In this document: positions 12,877 to 26,500 of the stretch, piece by piece
Position numbering within the stretch: the first letter of the stretch is position 1
How the letters are laid out: each line of letters opens with the position of its first letter
Assembly (NCBI GenBank): GCA_004352715.1
Contig: SCFE01000084.1
Coordinates: forward strand, 1,634,856-1,698,855
Direction of reading: 5' to 3'
Length of the DNA: 64,000 bases
Origin: Hofstenia miamia
Lineage: Eukaryota; Xenacoelomorpha; Acoela
Translations under genes and position numbers: made by a program
The notes under the pieces: model-generated
Told to the model about the DNA's origin: nothing
Seen by the model: the letters and a program-made list of their open reading frames with translations, nothing else
Database searches by the model: none

Positions 12877-12908
<32 letters not shown>
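12628..12908. repeat. (TA)n microsatellite with 232-N gap
   Basis: TA runs on both sides of N 12645-12876. The gap most likely consists of more TA repeat. Confidence 0.85.
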
Positions 12909-12911
<3 letters not shown>

Positions 12912-14447
12912 CAGGATATAATATCTATCTCTCCGGGATGGTTTCTTACAATTATATCGATGCGGCTGTACACATCTTAGGTTGAAAAATTATGTATATT
13001 TATATCCTTCGATGTACAATAATTTGTCAGTGTTTTTCTTAAATAATATTTACAATTTTTACTAGTTTATTTCAGAAAATGAGTTCATTACTTCAAGCAT
13101 GTAATTCTTCTGAAATTATAAGTTTTCAATATTAAATTCGGAGGAATCAAGTATTTGTTAACTAAAAACAAAAATAATGTATTTTGTATACACAATAATA
13201 TTTAACAAATATAGGCTTTTTAAAAAGTTACCTACAAAGTTAATAGACAAAGATGATTTGAAACAATAAAATTGAAAGCACGATTAGTAAGCTGTGAAAT
13301 CAGTATTAGGCTTCTTCTTTCTTTAAGGTTTTCTGGGTGTTTTAATTTCTTTACACATCAGACTATTTTCATAAAAAGTTAAGTTTGTGAAATTTCAATT
13401 TTTAAAATTCGGTTTTACGCCTATTCTCCGTTTCCATCAAGTGGAACGTTTTTATATTATCTAAAATTTCGTTGTTTAAAACATGATTCCGCAAAAATTC
13501 ATTATTGATGTTGCTTTAAAATTAGGTACATAGACACTGCTCAATTTTTCATATTTGGCTCGTAGAGACCCTGTGGGGCACTACTGTAACAGCATAAAGC
13601 ACTCAACGTCTATTAAAACGATCGTGCATGGTAGTCTCCGGTGCCTTTATTGGTTATAAACTTGTCTATCACGTCTATTAGAGAATTGATTGTATAGAAT
13701 ATTCCCTCGAAAGGTTAATGTAAAACGTGCTAATTGTGTATAAAAAATTCATTTTGTTAACATTGCTTATATTCCATAAAATTTTCTCTAATGAAATATT
13801 TCTGTTTAAATTTATATATATATATAATCTTTGATCTGTTTTAAATCAAGCTAATTTAAAAAGCCTTGATGAGATTTTGTATATCGATGTCCTGCAAATA
13901 CTTCGACAAAGGGTCTGTCCTTGCCAGAACAAAAGCCTACCTGAGAGGTCTGGACCTATTTTTATTACTAGTATATAAATCATTTCATGTATGAGTATTC
14001 CACACAATTGAAACGCTGATTGCCTTACATTACCAACAGTGTGTAGAGTATTGCATATAATCAATTCTCTAGCTCAAGTTTGTTATCTGGGTGCGTATTA
14101 TTTGCCTATTTACAAACTTGAATTAATTCGTCCTAATATCATAACCTGCCCAATTTATAAAACACAACATGGAATGCGCGCATACTTGGCATTCTTCAAA
14201 ATACGATTGGATTAGTATCCGAGTTTTAATTTCGTTTGTCGGAATTCCACGTATCGTGGTCTAAATAAACTGTTACTATTTGTTTGGTTTTGTTAACGTT
14301 TGATTTGTTCTCTCTGTGTAGATTACACAATTATTTCATAAAAGTTAAGTTATCACTCCAAATCACAATTTCTCATGTATTTAACTTCATTTGAACTTTA
14401 TAATACCTGTTAGTACTATTTCTGTTTGTAATTTTGTGAGTTGGGCC
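12909..14447. other. No gene seen
   Basis: AT-rich sequence with a short TA run at about 13812-13826. The ORF at 13846-14064 (minus) has no recognisable motif. Confidence 0.55.
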
Positions 14448-14759
14448 CAGAAATGGACATGGGTCGAGAATTTATGCTCCAACCGCCCTATTTAAATTAT
14501 TTTAATTTTTCGATTTGCTAGACCAAAGTTAGGTATGCTAAAAAATTATAGTAAAATTTACACACTTAAATTGAGTTTTAGAAGAGTATATTATACTAAT
14601 ATACCATTTCGAAATGTAAATTTTACTTTTCAAGATGTTGTCTTTTAATTATTTAGCATTCACTACATTTGGGTTGATTTCGTGCCTTTTGCGTTATAAT
14701 AAGTTATTTTTTCATTACCCCTGCACAAGCCCGGGCCGCCACAGCCGTGTCCTGTTCTG
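14448..14759. mobile_element. Possible hAT-type MITE
   Basis: The left end CAGAAATGGACATGGGT and the inverted right end CAGAACAGGACACGGCT agree at most positions and begin with CAG as hAT termini often do. The ends are richer in GC than the interior. No 8-bp target-site duplication is visible, so this stays tentative. Confidence 0.35.
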
Positions 14760-17700
14760 TTCAATACTTGAAAGTCCATATTTTGTGCCTTTTTAGCTTG
14801 GATTATTTTTAGTTTACTAATATATTTGGTGTGGTTCTAAGCCACAGTTAATTTTGAATGGTTGATACTTTTAAAGTTTTTACTATATCTTCAGGAATTT
14901 TCATTCAAAAGCAGAGGTACCTGCGGAAGGAATTTGTAAAGGTCGAAACCGTCATGCTGTCCTTACACCCAAGATCTACATCTATGTGTAGATTTGCTGT
15001 TTTGGAAATAAGAGGGAAAAACAGAATGTCAGATGTTTAGGTGAAAACCAGAGTCTGATCGGATCAGGCTGAAGCCTTCCATAATAGCAGTTTTGCTTAA
15101 GATTTCATTTTTCATTAAATATAGCTTTTTGCAATATCCTTTTGTAGTAGTGACGCAATTAGAGTAAATGAATGTTTACGGTAGATTTGCGTAGTGAGTG
15201 CTTCCCGAAATGTTCCTGAAAACTGAAAAATCAGGTTCATTTTGCCTCGTAATTTGCTGGATGAGAAGTGTGAGGTCAATGGACTGGGCCATGTTTATAT
15301 GCTTTTCAAACTTATAAAAATGATTTTATAGGCTTTGGGTGCGAAGGCCTGTTAAATAGTACCTTAATGCAAATTCAGAATCGCGGACACTTCTAGAAAC
15401 ATGCGGATAATAATGTATTCATCCTCTTCTAATATGCCAAAAAGCGGTTTTCACCTGTTTTCAACAACAAATTCCTTCGATTGGAAAATATTATCCATTG
15501 CTTGATAAAATGGCTTTATTAAATTTCAATTGCTCATCAATCATTGTTATTTAATTGACTAATATGATTATTTTATCGAACGCCGGAAACTTGATTTATT
15601 AGAAATGTGTAATGCTACACCAATTCATGAATTTTCAAAATCTTTTTACTACACATTTTATGAGCATTCATGCCACTGCGTTCTTTGCAGTAGTTTAGAC
15701 TCTGGTTTTGTTTTTCTTTGTTATGAACGTTGCAAGGGCAAAATTTTTAGTATAGGGCATTAAAATTTCCAACATAGTATAGTAATTATTTAAACTAAAA
15801 GTTGGACATTTCATTTGGATTTGCATAAAATATTTTTGTTTGGGAACAGGCATTTGCATCGATTATTTGAAATTTTGATTTGAAACAGCCTAATAATATA
15901 TATATCTAGTATGAGTCATCCAGTTATGCAACAATTTTAAATTTTCAATGTTTTCTTAATTCAAAACATTTTCTTACAAGTTTTAAAGTTAAGAATAAAG
16001 ACGTATTTATTAAATTCATTGGGATATACAGATGTCACATTTTGGTAGATATCATTTCCAATAGTCATATTAAATCTAAGAATGTTATATTAATATGTGT
16101 TCAGGAAGGAATCCCATAAATGAATGTGCATTTTGCTTAGAACGAAAAGTTCCCATCTATTAAAATAGCACATGCATCTTATTTAAAATTTTGGTTGCAA
16201 AGTGTGTTATATTGATAAATATCTCATTATCAAACTAAACTTAGAAACACATTTCGATGTTAATTTAGGATTTATCAGCATACAGACTACTAGAAATATC
16301 TTTCCAATCAGGTAACATTAGAAAATTTTTGCGAGAGCTTTCTTCAGCATTTTATATTTTCTCATTTTATTGCAATTTCCGAATTTTTCGATCCGTTAAG
16401 TGTTTTTATTTATCAACCTAATCCTTAATTTTGTTGCTTAGTCATCGATCATTTTTTCCAGATAGTCGATGTTATTGAAACTGGCTTAACCGCCAATATC
16501 TTGCTTGTATTGATGTTCAGACACGTTTGACGCTTTGATTAGGAAAAGATTAGTTGTTAATCTTTAAAATAACTTTGTCTTGCAAAATATAATATCTTAT
16601 TTATGAAAGCCACTAAATAATTTATATGATTTTGTTGTTTAAACTTAATAATAATGGTTTAAAAAGTTCTAAGTTTTCGGTTTTTTTAATCTTGCACTGA
16701 AGAAGCTTTGCATTTGAAAAAAATTAGTTTAAAAAGACTGGTGTTCTTGAAACACCTCGCGTGAGGGGTTTTCTAGCGACTGTAATTTATTGTTTTGCAA
16801 TCCGAGTGGAATCTAAATGAAGCAGTACACTTTTAACTAAATTCTATGAGGAATTTCGAAGGCGATTTGGTTGAAATAAGTTTTATCCAAATTTGGTTTT
16901 ACAGTCATAACTGCGCCCCGTTCTTTGCCATTGTCAATTAATTAAATTCTCTCTCCATCGATTATTTATTCAAAATGTTGACCGAGTCGAATCGATAAGT
17001 ATAATTTAGAATTCTGCCGCTGGCGAAGAGAAATGGCTGCGGATATAATTTCTAGCTGTTTTGTTGAGCACTTTGTCTAATTACGTTGAGTCCAATTGTC
17101 ATTTTATGTATTTCAATGGGTCTTTACTTTTATAATCATTCGCTGTTTGATTTTAGTCAAATTCATAAACGTCAAACAAAATCGATCTTTTAGATCGTTG
17201 TAAAAGTCTTTGCCGCCTCACAAGAAAATTATCAAGCTCTGAGGGTAATCCTAGTACCATGCAGAGCCCTGAAACGTTTTCCAATGTTCACGCACAGCCT
17301 ACGTTTATTACCAATTGTGAACCCTTAATTAAAAAAATTCATTAATTCGCTTCTGCCTTGCCACTATTTTCTCGTGCTTCATTTTCTCAATGATGAAGAT
17401 TTGCAACCTCAATGCAGTTCATCACAATGTAATTGAATGGATTTATGTCCGCTGCCGGTAGTAAAATTGCAATAGTATTACGAAAATGATCTAGTCAAAC
17501 TTAATCAAATATAGAAAAATTTTAAATATAAGTATGATGTTGTTCAAACAAACCATACATAGAAGAAAGAACAGTGCACCTATGAGGTGCAAATACTTAT
17601 AGCACAGTCGCTGTTTTAGAAGAAATCGAACTGGCTATTTCTACTACACTGCTGAAAATGTTTTAATAACCTAGTTGAGACTAATGCGAAGAGAAACCAA

Positions 17701-20340
17701 TGCATTAGTTTTGTTTAGTAGAGTTAACCCGATTCCAAACTAAGCGTCCTACGCTCTTTCCAAACAAACTAAATTTCCTTGTGAATTCATCCATCCCTAA
17801 TCCAGAGCCAGCATCGCCTACAGCGTTGATGTTTTTGCGTTTGTTTCATTAGTGAATTTATAGGTTAGTCGGGGTTAAGAATGTGTCTCGTAGTGGACAA
17901 AATCCAAAGAAATGTTTGAAGTCCATATTTGTAATTAGATCGACTGTATAAAATCTTTGCTTCTATAAAAGGAATCTATTTTTAGACGCATTTACTACTT
18001 TTGTAGGTTATATAGCCATTGTAATGGAGAAACTCCTCCGAGATTATAACCATGGACAAGTTATAACTAGCTTTCAATTTTTTGTTTTATAATTTATTAC
18101 CACATGCCGTCAAGAATATTCTTTTAATTGCCGCGATTTTACAACAGTTGAGTGGATCGCTCTATCACCGCGCTTTATCTATTCAACATACATTCTCAGG
18201 TGAGATTTGCGCTTAAACCGAAGCTGCTAATCAAATGGGTTCTAGTTCAACTGGAATCAGGGGGGTTACACTCACCACTAAACAATTCAACATAGACGGG
18301 ATTTATAATGAATTTCTTAAAATTTTATACAGATTTTCATTATACTGCATTTCATTACTATCAATGACGTCACCAATCAATTAATATTACAAGAGTGCAA
18401 ACACTAGAAGTGATATTTCAACTTCCAAATAGGTTGACCTTACAAAGAGATTTGGAATATTAAACTTTTGTATCATTAAGTTGGAAGGGTTTTTCTTCAG
18501 TTTGTAATGTTCCGTCTAACATGAAGTTTTGATTTTTTTTAAAAAAAATTTAATATTTATTTTGCAAGAAAGCATATTAGAGCTTTATATTGGAAGCGAG
18601 TTTTACATGTTTGCGTGCCATATTGCCGTTTCAAACGCGTTGATAATATACAGCGAAGATTAAAGACGCATACTGCCTTGAAATCTTGGTTTTATTAATA
18701 ATATAATAAAATTCAGCAATATATTTAGCTCATAATATTTTCCCGTTAGGAAATTAAAATTGCGAATTATTATTGTGGAGTGAAACGAGTTGTGAATATT
18801 TCATTTCTATAAATTAGCGTTTCTCATTTAATTAGTGTGCATGCTGCGAAAATCCAATTATTTATTTTCAACATAAATTAACGATTAATCAATTCTTTGC
18901 TATTACGTGTTTACTAATACCCTTTTCCCTTCCACATTTCGTCATACACGAAATTATTACCTAACAAATTTAGTTAATTATGGATTTTATCTAGAATTCG
19001 ACATTAAACAAAAATATCTCCCTCAAATTATGCCTTGTCAATACTACAAATTTTCTTTTATATATGTCCTCTTTTGGGCTCTAGATTTTAAGTCGGTGTA
19101 GTAAACCAGTGAATGGGATATAGAATATTCAAATCCGTAAAAAATACAACGTATATTAAGAGAACATATTTTGTAATTGCTTGCCGTAGAAATGAGCATT
19201 TTAGTCTTGCATATATGAAATATAATATCACTGAAAGCTGTCTCCTTCATTGAATTTAAAGGAAAGATATTTTAGGTTTTGATGGTAGATGGAAAGGGGG
19301 TTTTAAAATATGGGAGCAGTGTTTACACATGCGAGATGCATTAACAGTTTGATGGTATAATTCCGGCGTAGTTGTTTTACAACTGGCGGTTGTTATAAAA
19401 CGTCTTACCTTGGTCGTGAATTCAAAGTAGATTCATAAATTTGGCGACACTTTTTGCCACTGGTTCATTTGACGGGAACATAAATTGCACTTTATCGCAC
19501 TCTTTCAATGCTAATCTCGGATTGGCTTTTTCTTACAACAACTTCATTTCTTCGTTTGTTGATCTTTTCCGCACTAAAGCAGTTTTCTTTCAACTGCTCG
19601 TTTTCACATAAACACTTGTGTGATGTTTTCAATTCCACAACTTCCACCTTCAATTATTTCCTGATGCAAGCTTGCATTTTTAACTGCTGTACAGGGTTTT
19701 AGCGCACAGTACAACGTTATTTCAATAAGCTTCGGCAGTAAATCTTATTGCTACCTAACAAAATTATTTTTGTTAGTCCTTAATCATATAAAAATCATTT
19801 TTTAAATCTCAAAATGATCTTTATCATTAAATTTAATGGATGCAATTACTGTATATTGTCGAAATTGAAATGTTTCATTTTGTATAGACACATATTTTCG
19901 GTGTTTATGAATTTTGGAATATATCTCATCACTAAAACTAATGCTTTTCATTTTTTGGGTTTTTAAAGAAACCCTAAGCATTTTTGTTTTCCTAATCAGG
20001 CTTGGTAGAAAACTGTTCGAGTAATAGAAGTATGCATGCAATCATAATTAGAAATGTAACAATTGCTCCCACCTCTTGGTACCTTAACCACACCCCACAA
20101 GGGAGCGTGCTAAAAGAGGAACCATTTTATTTGACTTATTAATATTCGTGTCGTTTAATTTTGAAATTTTCTATTTACTGCGCCATTTATTATGTCCTTG
20201 TACATGTATTTAATGAACCATTTGCTTAAATGAATGTGTGTAAAAAGTTATTTTATAGTATAATGATATCTTGTATTATTGTATTTATTCATGTGTTGCT
20301 TTGATAGTTATTTCAACATTTTCATCTTAATGATATTTAG
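14760..20340. other. No gene seen; likely GCC2 intron or upstream flank
   Basis: About 5.6 kb of AT-rich DNA. I looked for charged coiled-coil exons of GCC2 bounded by AG/GT and found none with a phase that fits the exon at 20341. ORFs such as 14858-15040 or 19508-19702 lack coiled-coil character. Confidence 0.5.
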
Positions 20341-20472
20341 TTAGCCACTTCACTTGCTTCCAAAGACCGCTCCGAAGCTTCCCTCAATTCACAAATATCC
20401 ACACTTTCCACAGAGCTGTCGGAGGCAAAGTCTGAAATTTCAACACTTCAGAATGAATTTGACGCTTACAAA
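20341..20472 (+). CDS. GCC2: GCC2 exon 1 of those seen (coiled coil)
   Basis: 132 nt after a TTTAG acceptor, 44 codons, ending DAYK before GTAAAC. Serine-rich coiled coil with ISTLSTEL and EISTLQNEF heptads. It is open at its 5' end in phase 0, so at least one more coding exon must lie upstream. Confidence 0.85.
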
Positions 20473-23049
20473 GTAAACATTATTTTATAATATGAATGTA
20501 GATGGAGATGTCTGAGCAAGAAACATATTTTTAAAAAAGTTTAGGAAGAATTGGACCTTACATAAATTATAAGAATGCGTTTTTAAGATAACTATTAGAA
20601 TATTCCTTTTTGCAGTTTTGTAAATTGGTTTTCTTTTATCAATTATACATCTTCATTAACCATATTCGACCTCTTTGGCCTCCTCAGTTCGGCTGAGTGA
20701 CGATTTAACCCCCTCATCTATATTTTTCAATTTGGAATTTATTTTGATGACTTCATAAAATCTGAATATTTAACTTAGCTAGTAAAATTTTTCATAACAC
20801 CAGACAATAATAAGTTTTGTGAATATTAGAAAACTTATCTAATGGTTAAAAAATACCATACAAAAAATCAATAGATATTTCGCTCCACAATTTTTTGAAT
20901 AATAACCAAAAGTTTAATAGGGGGAGAAATTCCTCTCTCTCCTTTCAGTTCGAATAAAGTTAAGACAATTTACCAATTTTGAATATTGGGAAATTTAACT
21001 AAGAAGGTGACGTCAAATTTGATGGCATCATTGTTTTCAATAGCACAGCACAGTAGTTTTTACATTTTTATAGAAAGTAGTATTGATCTAATTCTCTGAA
21101 TTCGTAATATTTTCACATATTGTTTTCTTTCGTATTTAGGTTCGTGCCCATTCTGTCCTGAAACAGACAAAGTCTCAACTCATCACTCCACAAGCTCATT
21201 CACAACTTAAATCACAATGGTAGGCATTTCCAAGTGCTCAATAATTATGCCAAGTTTAGTGAATCCTATCAGAAATCAATCGAGGAATTAAAGGTCAAAA
21301 TTGAATCTGTTGATACCAATAAAGCATTCCTGCAATCAGAGTGTGATCGCATAAAACAGGAGTTGCAATTTAGCCAAGATCGCCAGACAAGGCTGACTGA
21401 AGACTTTAAGCGAAAGGAGGCGTCACATAAAAAGATGTAATCCTTCAGATTTATGTTTACTAGACTTATTTATAATTTAAATGTATTAGCCCAAATTGTG
21501 CACTCTTGTATTTGAATATAGTGCCTTCAGAGTAATTCGGCATCCTCCACGTTCAATTTATTTATTAAAATCATAAATGGTTGACATTGATTTTGAAATC
21601 CGTTGGCTTACGATCTCATATCAAGTGTGTTTTCACGTAGGTGGGAGGAAGATTACTCATTCGAAAGGGTTATTTTGAAGGTGTATTTAGGGTTAAGCGT
21701 TATATTGATGTTTGGATTAAAGTTATTATGTAAAATCTTATAGAAATGCACGTTTCAGATTGGATTCCAAAATATCATCGATCTTTGTAATAAGTATTAT
21801 CTTTCTACGTTCATCAATATGAAACCAATTGCAATGTTCTAATTTTGCACTCATTTGTTTAGGATTAATGAGTTAAAAAGTGACCTTTTGGACGAGAGGA
21901 GAGAAAGTAGCGAGTTACATTCCAACCTTAAGAATGAACAGAGTAAATTAACACAATACTATCAGGTTATTTTTTAATGTTATGTTTTTTTGTGTATTCC
22001 CCTGAACGATGTTGTTCCATGCGGCACACAGGGATTCACATTTCATATTTTAGGATAAAATCACAATGATGGAGTCTGAATCGAAAGAGAGAATTTTGGA
22101 ACTAGAAAAAGAACTTGAAACTCTTAGTAAATTGAAACAAACTTCAACGGCATCACCTCCAGGTAATATTTAACAGCTTCAACAATTAAGTGGAAAATTT
22201 TTTGCTTTTCACTTTGCATAAGATTTAACTACTTGCTTTTAGCTCAGCTGTTTATCCCTCCCATCCCATTCGAACGGCCCGCTGTTTATGTGAGTTTGAA
22301 TTTTTTTAAATATCTTGCAATAGTCCATAAATATTTAGTTATATTTTGCTCTTGATATATATATATATATATATATAAATTTGCAGGGGTCCCAAATGTG
22401 GAGAAATTATGAAATATGCCTAAAGAATACTAAAGACAAATTTTAAATGTAAAAAACGTCATGCCTTCTCCATTTTAGGATTTTATAGTATTTCTATGCA
22501 GGGCTATTTTATAAACAAAAAAGAATGCCCGTTTTTTAATGTAATGTTGTGAAATTGCCGGAATTTACTATTTATTTGACGTGTATAAGTGCTTGAGCGC
22601 TGACTTTGCTTTATCTTCCATGAGTTTAATAGACTTCCGAGCTGCTCGATTTTACCTAGAAACCTCAATATATCAACATGTTCTAAGCTCCAACAACATT
22701 TTAAGTATTCTTTTGTTTTTGGATGAAACACTAGTGTGTTATAAAGTTCTAAATAGATGCTAGTATCAAAACTTTGACATAACACCAACCAGAGGGCCAA
22801 CTATTGGCGATTAATCACAAAACCTGCTGAAGATGAGGCCAATTATCTCGTAATTGAAAATTTTAGTTCTAATAGTAACAAAAATATCAGTCTCTACCTT
22901 GAAGCTTAGATTTTTCGAATTGCAAAGTTTTTCTAGCAAATTTATGTGTCAGGCATCCAATTTTCCCACGCAGTTGAAGCCGGTAAAGATCATTTATGAA
23001 ATCCATGTCCTTATTTTGCATAGGATATTTTCAAGTGTCTTTATAATAT

Positions 23050-23089
<40 letters not shown>

Positions 23090-23511
23090 GACAGCTACTA
23101 TTTTTAAGGCGCTTTCATTCATGGGTAGTAGAAAATTTTTGAAAATAAGGGTTGTATCTTATGAAAACCACTATAAATTTATTATATTTCAATAATGACA
23201 CAATGCTTAAACAGTTTTTGAATATGGGGATACTTTATTGGGGCGGAAGGGGGGAAGTGGCAGTCTGTGCGCCCTGTTTAGCTAACAAATAACAATATTA
23301 AAGCTACTCACTAATTAAATTCTATATTTTTCGTAGTAATAATAGAAGCATTTTGTACTGGTTATTTATTCTTTTTATGTAAAATTTAAATGAAGGAAGG
23401 GCATGATGTAATTTAATAAATTGTGAAAAATTTTATTACGAAAATTATGTTTATACCATTTGTCCCCAACCCACACTGAAGCTCAAAAAAATAAATTTTG
23501 GAATACCCTAA

Positions 23512-23549
<38 letters not shown>

Positions 23550-26500
23550 CCCTTTGATATGTTCTTATGCTCTTGTAATTTAATGACGACTTGTTTCAAA
23601 ACTTTTGTGAATCTTCTCTGGTATAATCATAAATTCGAATGAAATCAAGTACAATTCAAGAGGATCCTTATTTTTAATGATATCAGATGTTCTTAATGAT
23701 TTGAAAATGGGTGTTATGATGTTATTATTTAAATCTTTCTTAAGCATTTTAAGTTTTGATTTTACGGTTCTTACGGATGTTTCAATATATGGTGCTCTTG
23801 GTTTTCAATTTCAAAGATGTTACCAGTCATTGGATTTAGGAGGCGTTCATTTACAATCTTTTTAATGTATTTGTGAGGATAGCCATTCTGCTTAAAATGC
23901 TCAAAAAGTAGATTTATTGATTGAGTTATATTTTTATAGCTTGATGATAAATTTATTATTCGATCACAGAGGTATTTTATTGTGTTCTTTTTATATCCGT
24001 CTTCATAATATGACGAAAAAGAAATGTATAAACCAGTATTTGTTTTCTTCAAATACATTTTTGTTTCGAATTCGGTGTTTAAGTTGGTTACAGATTGGAC
24101 TTGATTTCATCTGTAGTTTATGAATATAACTTTGACGATTGCCAAAAATTGTACAAAAAAATACAAGAGCAAAAGAGCATATTAAGGGGTATTTAAAATC
24201 AGAAATATTTATGCATAAGCATCAACCAAGCATAAAAAGTGTTTACAATATTAAAAAGAACCAAGCATTTAAGAATAATGAAAGCTCTTTACATCAAAAA
24301 CAAAGATAAGGAGCAATTATTTAATAATCAACAAAGTTCAAACATATTAAAGATAGTTTAAGTGCATGCTTATTAATAATTTAATAGATCTTGTAGTTTA
24401 CTGTAAATTTATGTTGCCGCAATTTTGTTCTGATGATGATTTATTAAAAATCGAAAACGTTGAACGTGGTTTGTTCCAATCAATGTATCTTAGTAACTTA
24501 TGCAAAACTTGAATACAGAATACGTATATAGATAGTTATTTTCTGTATGCCTTTTTAGGAAATTTTTACCTGTCTAGAATTTTTTGCTAGAGGAAACCCC
24601 GAAGTGTTATAGTTTCAATTGTCTCCTGCGAACTATTTTTACTTTTGTATATATTGATATTGATTCTGTTGATAATAAAAATTTTTGTAGATCAACTAAA
24701 GAATTCATACTTGTAATTCATTTTCCACTGTCTTCAATATGGCTGAAACTAAATATTGCAGAGCTTTGTCCTAAATGTAGGCTTTTTGCGTGGGTCAATG
24801 CTCATTATAGGAATGAATCATGCAAACTAATCCAAATAATCTGAGCATGCTTTATGATCAGATCACTATGCTATTGAAAATTTTTTTGAAATGACACTTC
24901 CTAGGTTTTTTTGCTTGAAATCTCACTAATGATAATTGGTATTGATAATTTATGATGGGAGTTTCTTGATAATTCTCTAGAAGCAATTTTCTGTTTTTTT
25001 TTCAAGCTGTGAATCGTGTGTATTTAGTTTTGTGAACAGCCATTGCTTTGAAACAGATTATTTCAGAATACATTACTTAAACTCGGCATCTTTTCTCTAT
25101 TCCAAATGCCACCAAATATTCGAGTTACTGCACTCATTTAAGCATTTGACGTCCACATTAGTTGAATAATGTGTTTAGCCTAAAATATCGATGCATACAG
25201 AGGAATGAACACCAAATTCATTGTCAGCATCTTTGTTTTGTCGAGATTTTTACATTTCAGTAGAAAAATTCTAAAATATTTTGTTAAAGTTGTTACTTCT
25301 AATCTTCGAATTTTGTTTTTTCAGTTATTTCTTTGAATTTATGTTTTTATATCATTTAGGGGCAGGAAAAAGTGCAAAGCACTCCTGATAGTGTTGAGGA
25401 ACGCCTTATTTCACCTGCCAAAGTGGAACAAGTATCTTTTGAGCAATTGCTGTCTACACCGGCTGAAATAGTCTCGAATGGTACGTTCAATAGTATATTT
25501 TCCTATAAAAACTACTGCTATCCGCTTTTTGGCTTTTTTGAAAATCTGTGCTAAGTTGAAGTTTTACTATATTTCTAAAATTATAACTAAAAAATTGAAT
25601 AAACTAATTATTTCTTTGACAAAACGGTTTATTTGATTTCTAACTGCTATGCTCCATCATTGATTTTTAGTTCCGAAATCTGATATGTAAACAGGTTCTA
25701 TTAAACAAATATGCTAACAAGTTGACAATGAAAATCAGTTTTTCATTTTTAGGATTTTACATTTTTTAAATGAATTCAGAATGTTTTCATGGACAAAGTA
25801 AAGTTTTTAATCATGCCTAGCTGAAAAGTGATAAAAAAATTATTTTGATGTTTTTGCCAAATTTTCAAATCGAAGGTTGTCAGGAATTCTGTAAAAATTC
25901 ATCTCAAAGCACTAATTTGATAAAAAATTGACAATTTTAAAGTCAGAAATGATACAGTGTAATATGCTGCAACTTAAGTTATGACATGTAAACCCACCAA
26001 TGGTTTCACATCAAGCTTCTTAAATAGGATGTATTGTACCTCTTGTATAAAATTATCGACTTTCTCATAACTTTGCAGCATTTTTCGGTGTGATTTCCAG
26101 CTGTACAAATGTATTTTTTGTTAAAACTTAAGGCAATTTTCACTGTATATAGCTGTGATGTGTAGGTCGGACTTAAAACTTAAGTTTTTCGGGTATCACA
26201 GTAAATTTTGTGACTGTCATTCATATTTAATTACTTTGGTATGGCACCGATTTTTAAAAAAATTCTGTAAGTCCTAATCATATCTATATTTTTGACAAAA
26301 TGAGGGTGATTTGAGCACTGTCTCTTTTTTGTCAAAGGCTATGATTGAAAATGTAAACCTTTATAAACCCAGTAATTGGTTTCCCATGAAAAGACAAATG
26401 TGCATAATATGATTGTTTAACAAATATTCATGTAATTTGAGTTATCAATTTTGTGGTATACTAATTAGGTGGATTAGGCTGAATTAAAAAAAAATATTCC

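Noticed and set aside
14892-14932. Exon-like stretch between CTTCAG and GTAAAG
   Set aside because: No coiled-coil character, no phase support and no recognised domain.
18148-18197. Possible GCC2 upstream exon (after ACAACAG, before GTGAGA)
   Set aside because: It has good borders but ends in phase 1, which puts the exon at 20341 out of frame, and the peptide is not coiled coil.
22504-22800. 98-codon minus-strand ORF in a GCC2 intron
   Set aside because: No recognised domain, overlaps another ORF on the opposite strand, no splice context.
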